Positions 61,347-64,000 of a stretch of DNA of 64,000 bases are shown piece after piece. Each line of letters starts with the position of its first letter. The stretch's first letter is position 1. Below the pieces are notes generated by a model. The model did no database searches. It saw nothing but the letters and a program-made list of their open reading frames with translations, and was not told where the DNA came from. A program made the position numbers and the translations under genes. The stretch is from Aliivibrio fischeri ATCC 7744 = JCM 18803 = DSM 507 (lineage in GTDB: Bacteria; Pseudomonadota; Gammaproteobacteria; Enterobacterales; Vibrionaceae): contig NZ_CP092712.1 of assembly GCF_023983475.1 (NCBI RefSeq), forward strand, positions 1,116,001 through 1,180,000. The letters run 5' to 3'.

Positions 61347-62168
61347 TTATAAACTTTGTTTATATTGCTTTGGAGTAGCGGCAACAACACTTTTAAAATT
61401 GCGATGGAAGTGACTTTGATCGGTAAAACCAAGATCTGTCGCAATGGATGCAATGTTTTCCCCATTTTTTAATAAGGCTTTAGCTTTATTTATCCGCATT
61501 ACAATTTGGTAAGCATGAGGTGTAATTCCGTATTGTTTTCTAAATGAATGAATAAGATAGAAGTCACTTAGCCCTGATACTTCAGCTATTTCAGAAATAG
61601 AAATATTTTTATCAAAGTTATCTGAGATATATTGATATGCACAATCAATTGCTTTTTTAGAAATGACATTAAGAGAAGGGTTATTGGTGTCTTTTAAAAT
61701 TAATTCAGAAAAAAAATTGAGGGCGGTTTGCTCAACTTTTATGGTGGATTCATCTTCGATGAGGGTATGAGCCAAAGATTGAAAACCTCGATAAATGAAA
61801 GGACAATCAGTATGGGTTATTTGAAAAGGTCTGAATGTATTGTTGTTATCATTTAATATTTGGAATTGTAATTTTGCAATCCACTCTGGTTCTACGTAGA
61901 GCATTTTATAACTCCAATTGGTTCCTTTCTGTGGGTTACAGGAGTGAACTTCTTCTGGGTTAACAATTACCGTAGAACCAGGGGATATCGTTTGTTTTTT
62001 ATTTTGATTGAAATACTCACTAATCCCGCTATCTACTACACCAATTGAAAACTCTTGATGTGTATGTTTTTTATAGCAAGCATTTGAATTATTTGAATAA
62101 CGTAACTCAAATGGAAGAATCGATGATCTTAAAAAGTGAGGTTCAGAATTAGCCAACATAACGTCCAT
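61347..62168 (-). CDS. AraC-family transcriptional regulator
   Basis: The 273-aa protein has an N-terminal cupin sensor (HTHQEFSIGVVDSG, then PGSTVIVNPEEVHSCNP) and a C-terminal double HTH (ISEIAEVSGLSDFYLIHSFR, then IASIATDLGFTDQSHFHRNF). It starts 2 bases after the LysE stop, so it is the last gene of the operon above it. Local autoregulation is likely but inferred; the cupin should bind a small molecule. Confidence 0.87.
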   Translation of the reverse strand: MDVMLANSEPHFLRSSILPFELRYSNNSNACYKKHTHQEFSIGVVDSGISEYFNQNKKQTISPGSTVIVNPEEVHSCNPQKGTNWSYKMLYVEPEWIAKLQFQILNDNNNTFRPFQITHTDCPFIYRGFQSLAHTLIEDESTIKVEQTALNFFSELILKDTNNPSLNVISKKAIDCAYQYISDNFDKNISISEIAEVSGLSDFYLIHSFRKQYGITPHAYQIVMRINKAKALLKNGENIASIATDLGFTDQSHFHRNFKSVVAATPKQYKQSL

Positions 62169-62170
62169 TA

Positions 62171-62776
62171 TTATTTTGATATAAAGAATACATACACTAC
62201 TGTTAGTGCGAGTAACCCTCCCATAATACGATTAAACAATTTATAGTGGATAGGGTGTTCGAGGTACTTTCCAATGGTAAGACCTAATAAGGCCCAAGTT
62301 GATATACAGCAGTAACATACGATAAAAAATATCACACTAAATGCCCCGAGGTCTTCGAGAGGAATCACACCGTTACTAGAAAATACGGTCACACCCGACA
62401 AAGACACAATCCAAGCTTTGGGATTTAACCATTGGCATAACAATCCTTGGAACAGAGTAGGAGCTGCATTTTTTTTCGTATCATCTTGTTCAGTTTTTCC
62501 ACTTGTCGCAACCTTATAAGCCAAATAAAGTAAGAAAACACTGCCGAGATAATTAAGCACTTTCGTTGCGGTATGAGAATCATCGAAAGCTTGTATTAAT
62601 CCTAAACCTAAAATAATAAGAATAGACACAAACCCAATAGTAGCGCCAAAAATATGAGGAATAGTCCTTACATAACCGTGATTTGCCCCAGTAATGGTTG
62701 CCAGAATATTTACAGGTCCAGGGGAGAGTGAAGTAACCAAGGCGAACATCGCCATAGCAAGAAATAAAGTCATCAT
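62171..62776 (-). CDS. LysE-family exporter
   Basis: The 201-aa protein has six helices; SLSPGPVNILATITGANHGY is the family signature and LLCQWLNPKAWIVSLSGVT the second. It lies 6 bases after the sulfite-oxidase-fold gene and 2 before araC, so it is in the same transcript. Such proteins export amino acids or related amines. The partners suggest a sulfur- or amine-containing substrate, which is speculative. Confidence 0.84.
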   Translation of the reverse strand: MMTLFLAMAMFALVTSLSPGPVNILATITGANHGYVRTIPHIFGATIGFVSILIILGLGLIQAFDDSHTATKVLNYLGSVFLLYLAYKVATSGKTEQDDTKKNAAPTLFQGLLCQWLNPKAWIVSLSGVTVFSSNGVIPLEDLGAFSVIFFIVCYCCISTWALLGLTIGKYLEHPIHYKLFNRIMGGLLALTVVYVFFISK

Positions 62777-62782
62777 TTGTCC

Positions 62783-63424
62783 TTAAAATTCAGTGACCTC
62801 ACCGGTTCCATCAATGAAACGGTGCTCTTGTAAATCAACAATTTTGTAGCGTTTTGCTTTGATTTTCCCTTCTTTACAATATCCTGCTTTGGCTTCCCAA
62901 AAGCCCGAGTTAAATTCGGTGGTGAAGTGTAATTCAGAAAGGCATTTAACCCCTTTATATCGATAGAGTGAAAAGTCGATTAGTCGGAGAGGGTATCCTT
63001 CTTCAAGACTTAATGGCTCTCCATCTACATCCCAAACCAACATCGCTCGATTTGTTATGGCTTGTGAATAAGACAGTGTCGAATCGTACTGTCCTTTATC
63101 TGTACCAAAGCTTAATTGCTTTAAAAAATGGCCAGTGTATTTGTTCGGATCGATGTCGAGATATTTCATTACATCAGACAGTAGTACACCAGTCCATGTG
63201 CGACGAATACTCCAATTACATACGCACACAACACGGCGATTCTCAGTGATTGGTGCTATGTTTTTAAGTTCATCTAATGTGATTTCTAACGGTTTACTTG
63301 CATTAGGTAAAAAGACTTTTAATACCTTGGGTGCATTTTCATGCGTTTCTTGTGGCCCTTCTTGATAATATCTTAGAGACGACGGTTTTTTTTCAATAAA
63401 AGGGGTCTTTTCAAACTGTTCCAT
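62783..63424 (-). CDS. Sulfite-oxidase-fold molybdopterin protein without a signal peptide
   Basis: The 213-aa protein carries one Oxidored_molyb (SUOX) domain. The predicted Mo-ligand Cys is in RRVVCVCNWSIRRTWTGVLL (Cys67 or Cys69), and GYPLRLIDFSLYRYKGVKCL is the typical end of the fold. No Tat or Sec signal and no dimerisation domain are seen, so it should act in the cytoplasm. Such stand-alone domains can be methionine sulfoxide reductase-like or of unknown activity. GAGG precedes the ATG. Confidence 0.72.
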   Translation of the reverse strand: MEQFEKTPFIEKKPSSLRYYQEGPQETHENAPKVLKVFLPNASKPLEITLDELKNIAPITENRRVVCVCNWSIRRTWTGVLLSDVMKYLDIDPNKYTGHFLKQLSFGTDKGQYDSTLSYSQAITNRAMLVWDVDGEPLSLEEGYPLRLIDFSLYRYKGVKCLSELHFTTEFNSGFWEAKAGYCKEGKIKAKRYKIVDLQEHRFIDGTGEVTEF

Positions 63425-63437
63425 ACAACCTCACAAC

Positions 63438-64000
63438 CTACTCTGTAATGTTTTTTACACAACGGAAACCAACAATATTGTCTCTTACTGTTGGAGGATA
63501 ATTATCTCTGCTGGTACTGCGCATATAATTTTCATCGTGTAAGCCTGAACCGCCTCTCACAACATGATCAAATGAGATGTCTAAAATACAAAGTGGATCA
63601 ACATGGTTATCATCCCATGCATAATTCGGTAAATAATTGTCTAAACACCACTCTGCAAGGTTTCCTCCCATATCGATACAACCAAAAGGGGACCGATTTT
63701 GAGGGTGGGCGTCCCAATCTGTTGAGCTTCGATTAAATTCAACTGGTTCACAATCGGGAGCGAAATTCGCGATATTTAAATCAGGTTCTGTATTTCCCCA
63801 AGGATACATACGGTTATCATTTCCTTTTGCCGCGTATTCCCATTGCGATTCAGTTGGAAGCTCTTTACCAACAAAACAAGCAAAAGCTTGAGCTTCATGC
63901 CAACTGATCCCAGTGACTGGTTTTTTATCCCCATTCCAATTGGGGTCATTCCAGTATAAAGGTTTAGTAATATTGTGTTCTTGAATAAATTTAAATCCTG
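63438..64000 (-). CDS. SUMF1 (formylglycine-generating-like) fold protein, N-terminus beyond the window
   Basis: The frame stays open from the stop at 63438 to the window end, so about 187 C-terminal residues are visible; the ATG at 63809 is internal. Conserved parts are PVTGISWHEAQAFACFVGK, ELPTESQWEYAAKGNDNR, YPWGNTEPD, DMGGNLAEWCLDN, VVRGGSGLHDENY and VGFRCVKNI. The Cys pair that formylglycine-generating enzymes have just after GGS is absent here (GGSGLHDENYMR), so this is probably not a true FGE. PvdO-, EgtB- or effector-like roles are open. The next gene starts 13 bases after its stop. Confidence 0.8.
   Translation of the reverse strand, partial: GFKFIQEHNITKPLYWNDPNWNGDKKPVTGISWHEAQAFACFVGKELPTESQWEYAAKGNDNRMYPWGNTEPDLNIANFAPDCEPVEFNRSSTDWDAHPQNRSPFGCIDMGGNLAEWCLDNYLPNYAWDDNHVDPLCILDISFDHVVRGGSGLHDENYMRSTSRDNYPPTVRDNIVGFRCVKNITE

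Noticed and set aside
63438-64000. Formylglycine-generating enzyme that activates sulfatases
   Set aside because: The two catalytic cysteines after GGS are missing in the visible C-terminal part, and no sulfatase gene is nearby in this window.

Overview
The window is a piece of a low-GC gammaproteobacterial chromosome, almost certainly an Aliivibrio (Vibrio fischeri clade). The strongest evidence is an adjacent LuxM-family acyl-homoserine-lactone synthase and LuxN-family hybrid kinase, which is the arrangement of ainS-ainR. Supporting evidence is a full his operon with a five-histidine leader peptide, a trp operon with separate trpG and trpD and fused trpC-trpF, and a vibrio-type GH19 chitinase. 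The species cannot be fixed from the sequence alone. No rRNA, tRNA, CRISPR array, phage or insertion sequence was recognised.

Layout. 1-2.5 kb: the end of one porin, a DUF2057 protein and a second complete porin. 2.6-10.2 kb: hisL, its attenuator, and hisG-D-C-B-H-A-F-I on the + strand, with an unusual inverted-repeat block between hisH and hisA. 10.3-15.3 kb: a pseudouridine synthase and methyltransferase pair, then on the - strand a probable type II secretion pilotin, yciI, yciA, yciB and a dicarboxylate/amino-acid symporter. 15.6-22.6 kb: trpL-E-G-D-CF-B-A on the - strand, with a TrpR-type operator and a transcription attenuator. 22.7-34.8 kb: rnm (yciV), yciO, then ainR-ainS on the - strand, then rluB, yciK, sohB, yciN and topA. 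Apart from the ain pair this order follows the E. coli trp-topA region, so the pheromone system looks like an insertion into old core synteny.

35-38.2 kb: a DASS-family anion symporter, a histidine kinase with a cyclic-nucleotide-type sensor domain, and a stand-alone receiver protein in one operon. 38.3-49.8 kb: ldhA, a phosphohexomutase, a LysE exporter, an FAH-family hydrolase, the chitinase, pepT-dcuC, and a purA-like gene divergent from a LysR regulator. 50-53.4 kb: glutamate decarboxylase followed by an AspT-type exchanger, which together look like a proton-consuming Glu/GABA cycle. 53.4-61.3 kb: LysR, DoxX and pirin; two tandem DUF1254 proteins with a divergent LysR; and a DUF2860 outer-membrane protein. 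61.3-64 kb: a tightly packed - strand operon of a SUMF1-fold protein (cut by the window end), a cytoplasmic sulfite-oxidase-fold protein, a LysE exporter and an AraC regulator.

The least explained units are the SUMF1/Mo-oxidoreductase/LysE/AraC operon, the transporter/kinase/receiver operon with an insert in the kinase, the palindromic block inside the his operon, and the control region of ainS, which has a candidate LitR-type site and an overlapping small upstream ORF.
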